Of a stretch of DNA of 12,317 nt, positions 1-6,892 are shown piece by piece. The notes beneath the pieces were generated by a model. It saw only the letters and a program-made list of their open reading frames with translations, ran no database searches and was not told where the DNA came from. Location of the stretch: positions 1-12,317 of the forward strand of contig DAIOFH010000119.1 in NCBI GenBank assembly GCA_036745875.1, given 5' to 3'. The position numbers and the translations under genes were made by a program. Positions within the stretch are counted from its first letter, which is position 1. The number at the start of each line of letters is the position of its first letter. This DNA comes from DAIOFH01 sp036745875. Lineage in GTDB: Bacteria; Planctomycetota; SZUA-567.

Positions 1-11
1 TCGCCGAATTC

Positions 12-34
12 ATTTTACCATAAAATAGTAAAAT
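12..34. repeat. 7-bp inverted repeat upstream of the Ser/Thr kinase gene
   Basis: ATTTTAC (12-18) and GTAAAAT (28-34) are perfect inverted repeats around a 9-nt A/T loop, about 48 bp before the kinase start. The position suits an operator or the weak terminator of a gene outside the window. Chance is also plausible in such AT-rich DNA. I could not place a convincing -35/-10 pair here. Confidence 0.25.
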
Positions 35-81
35 AGTATGTTCGAATTTTCTATCAACATGTATATGCTGAAAGGGATGGA

Positions 82-1068
82 ATGGCTACTGGCGTTGGAC
101 AAGTGATAGAAGGCAGCTATTACTACAAAGTCATCAGAAAGATAGCCGACGGGGGAATGGGAAGCGTTTACGACGTTGAGCAGCACGGTGCAGAGGGCTT
201 TGTCAAAAGAATGGCCCTGAAGACGATTATCCCGCGCTACACCAACAACAAGGAATTTGTGGATATGTTTATCGGCGAAGCGAAACTGGTCGCCAACCTT
301 GTCCACCCGAATATCGTCCAGATCTACCAATTGGGTCGCACTTCGGATGGTTTTTTCATCGCGATGGAATACATAGACGGAATCAACCTGGAGCAGTTCC
401 TCCTCAGGCATTTTGACCTCAAGCGCAAAATCCCCCTCGATATTGCGACCTTTATCGTCAGTCGCGTTGCGCGCGGTCTCGAATACGCGCATGGAAAGAC
501 CGACAGCCACGGCGTCCCGCTGGGTATTGTCCACCGCGACGTTTCTCCCAAAAACGTCATGATCAACACCGAAGGTGAAGTCAAGCTTACCGACTTCGGC
601 ATCGCCAAGGCGAAGAACTACATCGAGCAGGACGAGGAACGCGTCCTCATGGGCAAGGTGGAATACATGTCCCCTGAACAGGCGGATTATCAGGTCACGG
701 ACGCCCGTAGCGACCTGTTTTCCCTTGGCATTGTCTATGCGGAACTTCTCTCCGGCAATAATAACTATATCGGTTCCGACACCAATGACACCCTTGAACG
801 CGTCAAGCGGGCGGAATTGCCGCGTATTGAACTCGAACGCCGCGACGTGCCGCCGGAAATTGTCAAGATCGTGAACAAGGCCCTGCAGAAAGATCCGCTG
901 CAACGCTACCAGTCGGCCACCGACATGTGCTATGACCTCGAATATCAAATGTACTCCAGGGGATACGGGCCGACGATCGGCTCGCTGGCGAAATATGCTG
1001 CCGATCTTTTCCCGCGCCATAAATTCTCCGCACCGGACCGCACAGGTCGCCGCGGCGGCGGAATGTAA
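82..1068 (+). CDS. Hanks-type (eukaryote-like) serine/threonine protein kinase
   Basis: This 328-residue protein should phosphorylate Ser/Thr residues of unknown cytoplasmic partners. The kinase domain spans about residues 13-290. It has a Gly-rich loop GGMGSV (24-29), the ATP-binding lysine K47 (ALK), helix-C glutamate E66, a catalytic loop HRDVSPKN (151-158) with D153, metal-binding DFG (171-173), an SPE version of APE (197-199) and the DxxSLG motif (D211). All catalytic residues are present, so it should be active. The form HRDVSPKN is typical of many bacterial Hanks kinases. No transmembrane helix or PASTA/sensor domain follows; the C-terminal 40 residues are short and basic, so the enzyme is probably soluble. 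The ATG at 82 follows an AAGGGATGG ribosome-binding site. The next gene starts 2 bp after the stop, so the two are very likely cotranscribed. The substrate cannot be told from sequence. Confidence 0.93.
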   Translation: MATGVGQVIEGSYYYKVIRKIADGGMGSVYDVEQHGAEGFVKRMALKTIIPRYTNNKEFVDMFIGEAKLVANLVHPNIVQIYQLGRTSDGFFIAMEYIDGINLEQFLLRHFDLKRKIPLDIATFIVSRVARGLEYAHGKTDSHGVPLGIVHRDVSPKNVMINTEGEVKLTDFGIAKAKNYIEQDEERVLMGKVEYMSPEQADYQVTDARSDLFSLGIVYAELLSGNNNYIGSDTNDTLERVKRAELPRIELERRDVPPEIVKIVNKALQKDPLQRYQSATDMCYDLEYQMYSRGYGPTIGSLAKYAADLFPRHKFSAPDRTGRRGGGM

Positions 1069-1070
1069 CC

Positions 1071-2069
1071 ATGGGAAAGGAAGCTGCGGAGCTGCTCGGC
1101 GGGTTCCATGGAGCCCGCGTGCTGTGCGCTGGCGACGCCATGCTGGACCGGTATATCTACGGTAATGCGACCCGTATATCCCCGGAAGCGCCGGTCCCTG
1201 TAGTCCATGTCAAAAAGCAAACTGTCATGCCCGGCGGCGTCGGGAACGTCGTCGTCAACCTCGCCGATCTAGGCGCAACTCCGATGATGGTCACCGTTGT
1301 CGGCGACGATGATGCGGCGGGGCAGCTCGAAGCATACCTTACCAATTGGAACTCCAACGACAGGCTGGAAACAAGACTTATCCGCGATGCCGCCAGGCCA
1401 ACCATTGTCAAGACCAGGATTATAGCCGGCATTCAGCAGGTTGTCCGGTTTGACGAGGAGGCCGTGAAGCCGCTTTCTTCGGAAATGTGCGGCAAATTCC
1501 TGTCTGAACTCGATTTACGCCTTGCATCTGTCAAAGCGGTCGCCGTCTCCGATTACGGCAAAGGCGTGGTTGCCGGGGATACGATCGGCAGGGTCATCGC
1601 GCTTGCCCATGCCAGGGGCGTTCCCGTGGTCATTGATCCGAAAGGCAATGATTACGGCCGCTACCGCAATGCCGACCTGGTGAAGCCGAACCGCAAGGAG
1701 ATCGCGGAGGCAGTCAACAGACAACTCACTGACCGACAGGAGGTCGTCGAGGCGGGTAGGGAGATAATGGCTGTCCACGGCATAAAAAACATCCTCGTTA
1801 CGCTGTCCGACGAAGGCATGCTGCTTCTGCGCGACGAGGACAAGGGCCGGGTGCCGGTGCTTCTGCCCTCAAAGGCCCGCGAAGTGTTTGATGTCACCGG
1901 CGCGGGCGACACCGTGTTGTCCGTAATGGCTGCGACGCTGGCGGTCGGCGCTCCACTCGCTCTGGGCGCACGGCTTGCGACGTTGGCGGCGGGAGTGGTT
2001 GTCGGCAAGGTCGGCACAGCCACGGCAAAGCCGGAAGAAATCGCCCGCATGGCTGAAGAGAGCGAATAA
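1071..2069 (+). CDS. hldE1/rfaE1: D-glycero-beta-D-manno-heptose-7-phosphate kinase (HldE1/RfaE1 domain, PfkB family)
   Basis: This 332-residue PfkB/ribokinase-family sugar kinase matches the first domain of HldE. That domain phosphorylates D-manno-heptose-7-phosphate at C1 on the way to ADP-heptose, the precursor of lipopolysaccharide core heptose. Visible motifs are GDAMLDRY (21-28), RISPEAPVPV (35-44), PGGVGNV (54-60, where PGGAANV is usual), DPKGNDYGRYR (189-199), KPNRKE (205-210) and the catalytic DVTGAGDT (274-281, base D280). The length fits the kinase domain alone. The nucleotidyltransferase half found in bifunctional HldE is absent, so a separate HldC/RfaE2-type enzyme should be encoded elsewhere. 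The ATG lies 2 bp after the protein kinase stop. It could instead act on another sugar phosphate, but the RISPEAPVPV signature favours the heptose kinase. Confidence 0.88.
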   Translation: MGKEAAELLGGFHGARVLCAGDAMLDRYIYGNATRISPEAPVPVVHVKKQTVMPGGVGNVVVNLADLGATPMMVTVVGDDDAAGQLEAYLTNWNSNDRLETRLIRDAARPTIVKTRIIAGIQQVVRFDEEAVKPLSSEMCGKFLSELDLRLASVKAVAVSDYGKGVVAGDTIGRVIALAHARGVPVVIDPKGNDYGRYRNADLVKPNRKEIAEAVNRQLTDRQEVVEAGREIMAVHGIKNILVTLSDEGMLLLRDEDKGRVPVLLPSKAREVFDVTGAGDTVLSVMAATLAVGAPLALGARLATLAAGVVVGKVGTATAKPEEIARMAEESE

Positions 2070-2113
2070 TTAATAATGAACAAGTAATAATTTTTACCTG
2101 TTAATTATTAATT
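2068..2113. repeat. AT-rich 15-bp inverted repeat overlapping the heptose kinase stop codon
   Basis: The left arm AATTAATAATGAACA (2068-2082) and right arm TGTTAATTATTAATT (2099-2113) are complementary at 14 of 15 positions around a 16-nt loop. The left arm uses the last two bases of the TAA stop. The right arm ends directly before the TTGGAG ribosome-binding site of the next gene (GGAG 2114-2117, ATG 2126). It may be a weak terminator or attenuator, or an operator for the solute-binding protein gene. No U-tract follows, so a classic intrinsic terminator is unlikely. Confidence 0.55.
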
Positions 2114-2125
2114 GGAGTTAAATAC

Positions 2126-3520
2126 ATGTTCCCAATTTCCTCTCGTTTTCTCGCGCTCTTTCTGGCGACCTTCCTCCTCTTTGCCAGAACCGCTCCGGCC
2201 GCCACCGCATTCAGTCCGAACGAGGAATTCAGCTGGCAGCAATGCGCCGGGCAGTCGATCCTCGTAATGTTGAACCAGCATCCTTATGCGGAAATGATAA
2301 TCCGTAAACTTGACGCTTTCGAGGCTTTGACCGGGATCAAGGTTGCGTACGTGATGATACCGGAAGGCGATTATTTTCCGCGTTTGGACGAATCATTCAA
2401 CGCAGCCGCGGGAAAACCGGATGTATTCATGACCGGGGCCTACCAGGTTTGGGAATACGCGCCCAAGGGATTGCTGGCCGAACTGGACCCGTTCATTACC
2501 AACCCGACCAAAACCCGCTCAAACTATGCCTACAGGGATTTCTTCAGCGGCATCGCCGGGTCGTTCCGCTGGAGCGGCATTGCGGGGGAGAAGACGGGGG
2601 AAGGCAACCTGTGGGCAGTACCCCTTGGCTTTGAAGCGAACGGGTTGACCTACAACCGCGAAGTCTTGGCAAATTACCGCATCATGCCTCCCCGGAGCCT
2701 TGAAGAGATGATCGGCATCGGCAGGCAACTGAGGGGTTTTGGCGGCGAAGGGACGTATGGCGTCACCGTTCGCGGCGAAAACGACTGGGGCACGCTGCAT
2801 TCAGGCTACATGACCGCTTTTGTGAACTATGGCGCGCAGGATGTCGTCGTTGAAAACGGCCGCTTGGTATCCAAGGTCAATTCGCCTGAAGCCGTCAGGA
2901 TGACGGAACTTTGGCTTGAAATGCTGCAGGAGGCGGGGCCGGAGGATTGGCGAAATTACAATTGGTACCGCGCCAGCGACGACCTCGGCTCCAGAAAAGC
3001 GGCCATTCTTTTTGATGCGGACATTCTCGGGTTTTTCCAGAACGCGCCGGGCGCGTCCGACCAGGCCGGGAAGCTTGCTTCCGCCCCTCCTCCGATGCCG
3101 CCCGATTCGGATCCGGCTGACGTGCTGTCGAACCTCTGGGTATGGGGCGTTGCACTGAACGCCGCCTCAGAAAGCAAGGATGCGGCTTGGCTGTTTATCG
3201 CCTATTTCACCAGCAAGGAATTCCAGTTGTATTCGGTGCTGGAAGGGAAGTCCATCAACCCGCCGCGACGGTCGGTGTTTGAAAGCCCCGCTTTTCAACG
3301 CAAAATCGCCTCGATGGAAGGCTTTGCCCAGACGTTTTCCCGTGTGGTCGAAGGCACATCCATCTATTTTACTCCGACACCGCACTTTTTCGAAATCGCC
3401 CACAAATGGGTTGGCACCCTCCACGACATCGCCGACGGCAAATACGAATCCACCCAGGAAGGCATGGACGCCCTAAAGGAATGGATGGACGAGCGCTTGG
3501 CGGATGTGGTAGTGGAGTAA
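2126..3520 (+). CDS. Secreted ABC-type extracellular solute-binding protein (family 1, sugar-type)
   Basis: This 464-residue protein starts with a Sec signal peptide (hydrophobic residues about 8-20, cleavage likely after APA at 23-25 or ATA at 26-28). There is no lipobox cysteine, so it should be free in the periplasm. The mature part has the family 1 (maltose/sorbitol-type) solute-binding layout: an N-terminal lobe with IRKLDAFEALTGIKV, a PDVFMTGAYQVWEYAPKG stretch, the hinge-region WAVPLGFEANGLTYNRE, and a late segment NLWVWGVALNAASESKDAAW typical of sugar-binding members. It would deliver a carbohydrate to an inner-membrane ABC importer. No MalF/MalG-type permease or ATPase gene follows, so its partners must lie elsewhere. 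The TTGGAG ribosome-binding site sits 8 nt before the ATG. The ligand cannot be inferred. Confidence 0.88.
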   Translation: MFPISSRFLALFLATFLLFARTAPAATAFSPNEEFSWQQCAGQSILVMLNQHPYAEMIIRKLDAFEALTGIKVAYVMIPEGDYFPRLDESFNAAAGKPDVFMTGAYQVWEYAPKGLLAELDPFITNPTKTRSNYAYRDFFSGIAGSFRWSGIAGEKTGEGNLWAVPLGFEANGLTYNREVLANYRIMPPRSLEEMIGIGRQLRGFGGEGTYGVTVRGENDWGTLHSGYMTAFVNYGAQDVVVENGRLVSKVNSPEAVRMTELWLEMLQEAGPEDWRNYNWYRASDDLGSRKAAILFDADILGFFQNAPGASDQAGKLASAPPPMPPDSDPADVLSNLWVWGVALNAASESKDAAWLFIAYFTSKEFQLYSVLEGKSINPPRRSVFESPAFQRKIASMEGFAQTFSRVVEGTSIYFTPTPHFFEIAHKWVGTLHDIADGKYESTQEGMDALKEWMDERLADVVVE

Positions 3521-3527
3521 AAAGAAA

Positions 3528-3546
3528 AAAATGCTCAAAGCATTTT
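3528..3546 (+). terminator. Weak hairpin after the solute-binding protein gene
   Basis: AAAATGCT (3528-3535), loop CAA, AGCATTTT (3539-3546) form a perfect 8-bp stem 8 nt after the TAA stop and end in four T. The A-tract before and T-tract inside the stem resemble a bidirectional intrinsic terminator. The stem is AT-rich and so weak. Confidence 0.45.
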
Positions 3547-3563
3547 AGGGAATTCTGTGATAA

Positions 3564-3773
3564 TTGAAGTTGGGCGCTTTGGCGTCAAGGACGGGGATCG
3601 TCAATGCAGGCGACTTTTCGTACTACCCAGAGCTGACGCACAACGCCATATGCCGCGCGGCGCGCTCGCTGGCAGTCGCAGAGGAGTTGGCCAGAAGGCA
3701 GGGGCGGATAGCGCCTTTCATGGTTGTTCCTCTGGGGAGATGTCTTCCGTTTCCGAACGGACAAAGGTCCTGA
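3564..3773 (+). other. Short ORF, possible gene remnant between convergent genes
   Basis: This 69-codon frame opens right after an in-frame TAA with a TTG codon. It reads LKLGALASRTGIVNAGDF and then a stretch rich in Glu, Ala and Arg (YYPELTHNAICRAARSLA). Third codon positions are mostly G/C up to about 3715, as in neighbouring genes, which suggests true coding ancestry. It has no good ribosome-binding site of its own. An AGGGA at 3547-3551 is better spaced for a GTG at 3557, which opens a different frame (MIIEVGRFGVKDGD...), so a frameshifted fragment is possible. Its end overlaps the 3' end of the convergent gene at 3718. I do not recognise a family. Confidence 0.2.
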
Positions 3774-4224
3774 GGCGCAGCATCGCCGGTTCCGGCTGGA
3801 CGACAAGAACGTAAATCGCGTAATTTCCACCTCCCTGCTTGGTCGGCTTGACGTTCCGGAGTTCGAGAATGGCACGCTCGCCCTTGGCGAAAGTCTTTTT
3901 TTCCGCCGAGAGGCGGATGCAGGAGCAGGAAGTGCCGAGGCGGGAAATGCTTATTTCACCCATGTCGGGGCGAAGAATTTCAAACGCCTGGCTGGGCGAC
4001 AGCGAATCCAGCGTTATTCTCCCGCCCAGATCGTCCGCCCGCACCAGCTGAAAACCCGCTTCCTCCGATCCGGCCTTGACGGATTTTATCACAGTCGAGG
4101 TCAGGCCGGTCTCCGTCGCTTCCGCGCTCAGGCCAGGTCCTCCGCACAGCATAAAAAGGGTCAAGAGAAAGCATATTGTCAACGCAGGCAGACGGTATGG
4201 CGTCGCGTCGCGGTTGCCGGTCAT
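3718..4224 (-). CDS. Small secreted protein with a DUF1573-like domain
   Basis: Taking the ATG at 4224, this is a 168-residue secreted protein. The N-terminus (residues about 11-33) is a Sec signal peptide with likely cleavage at LSA/EA. Residues 91-139 form a beta-rich domain with TSCSC (C100, C102), the phrase AKGERAILELRNV and a GGGNYAIYV strand. This resembles DUF1573-type Ig-like domains, in which a short Cys motif is followed by a Gly-Glu turn. The same domain closes the secreted caspase protein at 8019-9899, but there the cysteines are replaced. I chose the start at 4224 because AAAAGGA lies 7 nt upstream; a GTG at 4248 and an ATG at 4230 are alternatives. The gene follows the acyl kinase by 23 bp on the same strand and is probably cotranscribed. 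Function unknown; an envelope role is inferred. Confidence 0.75.
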   Translation of the reverse strand: MTGNRDATPYRLPALTICFLLTLFMLCGGPGLSAEATETGLTSTVIKSVKAGSEEAGFQLVRADDLGGRITLDSLSPSQAFEILRPDMGEISISRLGTSCSCIRLSAEKKTFAKGERAILELRNVKPTKQGGGNYAIYVLVVQPEPAMLRLRTFVRSETEDISPEEQP

Positions 4225-4247
4225 GGGCATATCCTTTTGCAGCGGCA

Positions 4248-5462
4248 CTACCCGTTATTCATTAATTTCACCGTTTCCCGCGCCACCATGATCTCTTCGT
4301 TCGTCGGCACGACATAGAGTTTGACGCGCGAATCGGCGGCCGAAATCTCGGCTTCCTTTTTCATCACCTTGTTTTTCTCCGGGTCAAGGCGAAGGCCGAA
4401 GAAGTCCATGTCGTTACAGATGCGGGAGCGGGTGTTGACGGCGTTTTCGCCGATGCCGCCGGCGAAGGCGACAGCGTCGAGGCCGTTCATGACGGCGGTA
4501 TACGCGCCGATGTATTTTTTGATTTCGTGGGCGAAATGGTCGACCGCGAGTTTTGCCCTGGGGTTAGTTTCATAGGCTTCCTCAAGGTCCCGCATATCGC
4601 CGGACATGCCGGAAATCCCCGCCAGGCCGCCGTTTTTCACCATTTCCTTCAGGACTGCATCCAGGCTCAGGCCGGATCGCTCCATGACATAGGGAATGAC
4701 GAAGGGGTCGAGGTCGGCGGAACGCTTGGCCATAGGCACGCCGGACTGGGTGGTGAAGCCCATGCTGGTATCGATGGAAACGCCGTTCTTGACCGCCGCG
4801 AGGGATGAACTGCCGCCGAGGTGGCAGGTGACGATTTTCATTTCGGAGAGGGGTTTTCCCGACAGGGCAGCCACGCGCTCCGCTATGTAACGGTGCGAAT
4901 TGCCATGGAAGCCGTAGCGCCTGACCCCGTATTTTTCCCGCCATTCGTAAGGAATTCCGTAGAGGGCTGCATATTCCGGCATGCCCCTGTGGAACGCCGT
5001 TTCAAACGCGCCGACGAGCTGCGTCCTCGGAAGCATCTTCGCAAACTGCCGGATTGCGCTGATATACGGAGGATTGTGGGCCGGCATGACGCCGGAGTAT
5101 TTTTCCATTTCCGTGAGGACCGCCTCGTCCAGAATATAGGAACCCCTGAGGTCATAGCCGCCATGCACCACTTTGAAACCGATTCCGGCAACCTCCGAGG
5201 CGTCCTTGATGACGCCCGGTACCGGCGTTGCGTCCGTCGGAGCGGTCAGTGCCGCAAGCATGGCGTCGATGGCCGGGCCGTAGCCTGCATGGGTGTCTAT
5301 GGTTTTGCTCGCTTCCTTGCCGCCCGCCTCCCAGCCGAACGGGGACGCTGCCTCCCCGACCCGTTCGACGTAGCCGCGAGCCAAGGTCGCTTCATCATCC
5401 ATCTCGATAAGGCGATACTTCAGGGACGTGCTGCCGATGTTGACGACAAGGATTTTGGCCAT
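4248..5462 (-). CDS. ackA-like: Divergent acetate/propionate-family kinase
   Basis: This 404-residue ASKHA-family acyl kinase has full acetate kinase length. It would interconvert an acyl-phosphate and ADP with the acid and ATP in the cytoplasm, usually paired with phosphotransacetylase (no pta gene here). Recognisable motifs are VVNIGSTSLKY (N8, K15), VVHGG (98-102), AFETAFHRGMP (152-162), RYGFHGNSHRY (182-192), DTSMGFT (231-237), KRSADLDP (246-253), GGIGEN (335-340) and TNEE (387-390). Measured against Methanosarcina acetate kinase, R241, H180 and E384 have counterparts (R247, H186, E389). However, R91 appears as K97, D148 as E154, N211 as G217, and the Thr of FHGTSH as N188. The fold is clear, but the exact substrate or phosphate donor is uncertain. 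The ribosome-binding site GAGGAG lies 6 nt before the ATG. The gene sits downstream of the uracil-DNA glycosylase gene, separated by a long inverted repeat. Confidence 0.9.
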   Translation of the reverse strand: MAKILVVNIGSTSLKYRLIEMDDEATLARGYVERVGEAASPFGWEAGGKEASKTIDTHAGYGPAIDAMLAALTAPTDATPVPGVIKDASEVAGIGFKVVHGGYDLRGSYILDEAVLTEMEKYSGVMPAHNPPYISAIRQFAKMLPRTQLVGAFETAFHRGMPEYAALYGIPYEWREKYGVRRYGFHGNSHRYIAERVAALSGKPLSEMKIVTCHLGGSSSLAAVKNGVSIDTSMGFTTQSGVPMAKRSADLDPFVIPYVMERSGLSLDAVLKEMVKNGGLAGISGMSGDMRDLEEAYETNPRAKLAVDHFAHEIKKYIGAYTAVMNGLDAVAFAGGIGENAVNTRSRICNDMDFFGLRLDPEKNKVMKKEAEISAADSRVKLYVVPTNEEIMVARETVKLMNNG

Positions 5463-5478
5463 GGAAATCTCCTCATTA

Positions 5479-5581
5479 TAGCGTTTTCTGAAACGGTTGG
5501 CCCTTCCTTTTGCGCGTTTTGGCTTGGCATAGCTGTGCCGGAAAACGCAATAAGGGGCCTATCATTTCCGAAAACGCGCTA
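5479..5581. repeat. Nested imperfect palindrome between the glycosylase and acyl kinase genes
   Basis: The outer arms TAGCG-TTTTCTGAAA (5479-5493) and the reverse complement of 5565-5581 (TAGCGCGTTTTCGGAAA) match apart from a 2-nt indel and one base. Inside lie GGCCC/GGGGCC (5499-5503, 5554-5559), TTGCG(CG)TTTT/AAAACGCAA (5510-5520, 5542-5550) and a GGCA/TGCC apex (5526-5529, 5536-5539). The roughly 100-nt element starts at the TAG stop of the glycosylase gene and ends just before the acyl kinase ribosome-binding site. It could be a REP/MITE-like repeat, or an RNA structure that stops or tunes read-through between the two genes. Confidence 0.65.
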
Positions 5582-6541
5582 ACTGATGACTTTGCCCATC
5601 ACTTCCTGAATGTCGAGCCAGGTCTCCTTGTCGGCCGGAGTACGGTCGTCTGGGCCTTTACGGGCGCGCAACAGGTAGGATGGATGGTAAATTACCCTAA
5701 GGGGTATGCCGTTGTACTCATACCAGCGTTTGCGCAGGCCGCCCGTGCCCGGTTCAAGGCCAAGGAGCGCGCGTCCCGCCACCATGCCGACGGCGACGAT
5801 GACCTGCGGTTTGACCACTTCGATTTGCTTGTTCAGGTACACGGAACATGCCGCGACTTCGTCGGGCTTCGGGTCGCGATTGCCGGGCGGGCGGCACTTG
5901 ACTACATTGGCGATATAGACCTCGCGGCGCTGGACCTTCATGCCTTTTTCGATAATATCTGTGAGGAGCCGTCCCGATCTGCCGACAAACGGCCTGGCCT
6001 GTTCGTCCTCGTCCTTGCCTGGCCCTTCGCCGATAAACATGACCTTGGCGTTCAATGCACCTTCGCCCCAGACCATGTGCGTGCGCTTGCTGCACAGGTC
6101 GCAAAGCTGGCAGGTCCGGGCTTCCTGCCTGAGCGGCTCGAGTTCCGCTTCCTGCTTGGGGCAGGGGGCGGGGGTCAAATAGGGGACAAGGGTGAAGCGA
6201 ACCTTTGGCGGTTCGGGCGAGGAAGTGTTTTGCTGATCCGGCTCATCCGGTTGTCTTTGTTGGCGCGGCTGAGCTGCCGGCGGCGGTGTTGTTTCGTGCG
6301 AGCGCAGGGACTCTATGGTTCTGCGCATTCCTTGTAGTGTCGTCGGCGCGCGATTCTGTATCGTTTCGGCGGGCGGAGGGCCTGGCCTGGCAGTCGTCTG
6401 TTGTTTTGTTGTCCTGGCGATCTCGGAGAGATCGGCGAGAATGGAATTGCCGGAAATGTAGGTGCTGCCAAGACCTTCTTCAAGTTTGAGTCTTGCAACC
6501 AGGGATTCAATGGCTTCAGATAAAGGGGAATTGGTATTCAT
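5579..6541 (-). CDS. Family 4 uracil-DNA glycosylase with iron-sulfur cluster
   Basis: This enzyme removes uracil from DNA, starting base-excision repair. The catalytic domain occupies about residues 135-320. Four cysteines C144, C147, C216 and C232 (C-x2-C ... C-x15-C) fit the [4Fe-4S] ligands of family 4 enzymes; C150 is an extra cysteine. Motif A is GEGPGKDEDEQARPFVG (171-187), followed by GRLL. The VVKCRPPGNRDPKP stretch (213-226) and the late HPSYLLR motif (286-292) are also diagnostic. Residues 1-135 are an extension beyond the usual family length of about 200, with a Pro/Gln-rich linker at 50-112, comparable to N-terminal tails in some bacterial members. The ATG at 6541 has no Shine-Dalgarno sequence but fits a leaderless transcript from the promoter at 6548-6576. 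Confidence 0.93.
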   Translation of the reverse strand: MNTNSPLSEAIESLVARLKLEEGLGSTYISGNSILADLSEIARTTKQQTTARPGPPPAETIQNRAPTTLQGMRRTIESLRSHETTPPPAAQPRQQRQPDEPDQQNTSSPEPPKVRFTLVPYLTPAPCPKQEAELEPLRQEARTCQLCDLCSKRTHMVWGEGALNAKVMFIGEGPGKDEDEQARPFVGRSGRLLTDIIEKGMKVQRREVYIANVVKCRPPGNRDPKPDEVAACSVYLNKQIEVVKPQVIVAVGMVAGRALLGLEPGTGGLRKRWYEYNGIPLRVIYHPSYLLRARKGPDDRTPADKETWLDIQEVMGKVIS

Positions 6542-6547
6542 GGCTGC

Positions 6548-6576
6548 ATAATACGGGATGACCGTGGATATTACAA
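6548..6576 (-). promoter_or_regulatory. Sigma70-like promoter giving a probable leaderless glycosylase mRNA
   Basis: Reading the minus strand, TTGTAA (6576-6571), a 17-bp spacer and TATTAT (6553-6548) match the sigma70 consensus at 4/6 and 5/6 positions. The -10 box ends 6 nt before the ATG, so normal spacing puts +1 on the A of the start codon at 6541. The lack of a ribosome-binding site supports this. Confidence 0.5.
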
Positions 6577-6703
6577 GGGGTGTAGTGTGAAAATGAGCTA
6601 GACCAATTGTCTTGTTTCAGACTTATATGGAGCTGTTTGTCGATTTGCAATGCCGGTGCCTTCGGTCGGGAATTTCAATTTTTAACGTAACCCTAATAAT
6701 TCC

Positions 6704-6723
6704 AAAAATGAAGGTTCATTTTT
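6704..6723. repeat. Perfect AT-rich palindrome in the divergent intergenic region
   Basis: AAAAATGAA (6704-6712), GG, TTCATTTTT (6715-6723) form a perfect 9-bp inverted repeat, continued by one more T. With its T-tract it may act as a weak plus-strand terminator. As a tight palindrome it could also be an operator between the two promoters. Confidence 0.4.
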
Positions 6724-6804
6724 TATTGCATTGGAACGATATTATTAATAGAATATGTATTAGTGGTCTGGTCCAGTGCGGAAACTTTTATCGGATGACC
6801 ATGC

Positions 6805-6832
6805 TTGACAAAAACTAATTTATTGATAAAGT
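6805..6832 (+). promoter_or_regulatory. Sigma70-like promoter candidate for the DUF3108 gene
   Basis: A perfect TTGACA at 6805-6810 is followed after 16 bp by TAAAGT (6827-6832, 4/6 match). The start of transcription would be near 6839, giving a leader of about 50 nt before the ATG at 6893. Confidence 0.45.
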
Positions 6833-6892
6833 TTCTCCCTTTGGTTTATTTCATGACCTTACGAAAGTGAACACGGAGTACCTGTCCATATA

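Larger units (their letters stand above)
6542..6892. other. AT-rich divergent intergenic region without a supported gene
   Basis: This 351-bp stretch separates the divergent glycosylase and DUF3108 genes and is more AT-rich than the rest of the window. It holds the glycosylase promoter (6548-6576), a hairpin (6704-6723) and a TTGACA promoter candidate (6805-6832). A 68-codon open frame from a TTG at 6612 has no ribosome-binding site and an atypical composition, so I do not call it a gene. Confidence 0.6.

Noticed and set aside
10..1020. 336-codon minus-strand open frame
   Set aside because: It lies antisense to the complete Ser/Thr kinase domain, whose catalytic motifs are all intact. It shows no known family and is explained by G/C-rich third positions.
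5475..5480. Perfect TATAAT before the acyl kinase gene (minus strand)
   Set aside because: No acceptable -35 box lies 15-19 bp upstream, and a start there would cut into the ribosome-binding site, so I do not list it as a promoter.
4821..5582. 253-codon plus-strand open frame (and 197 codons at 3724-4317)
   Set aside because: Both are antisense to the acyl kinase and the DUF1573-like gene, and have no domain or ribosome-binding site.
5510..6337. 275-codon plus-strand open frame
   Set aside because: It is antisense to the glycosylase, whose Fe-S cysteines and motifs are clear.
6612..6818. 68-codon plus-strand frame in the intergenic region
   Set aside because: It starts at TTG without a ribosome-binding site, lies in AT-rich DNA and has no recognisable features.
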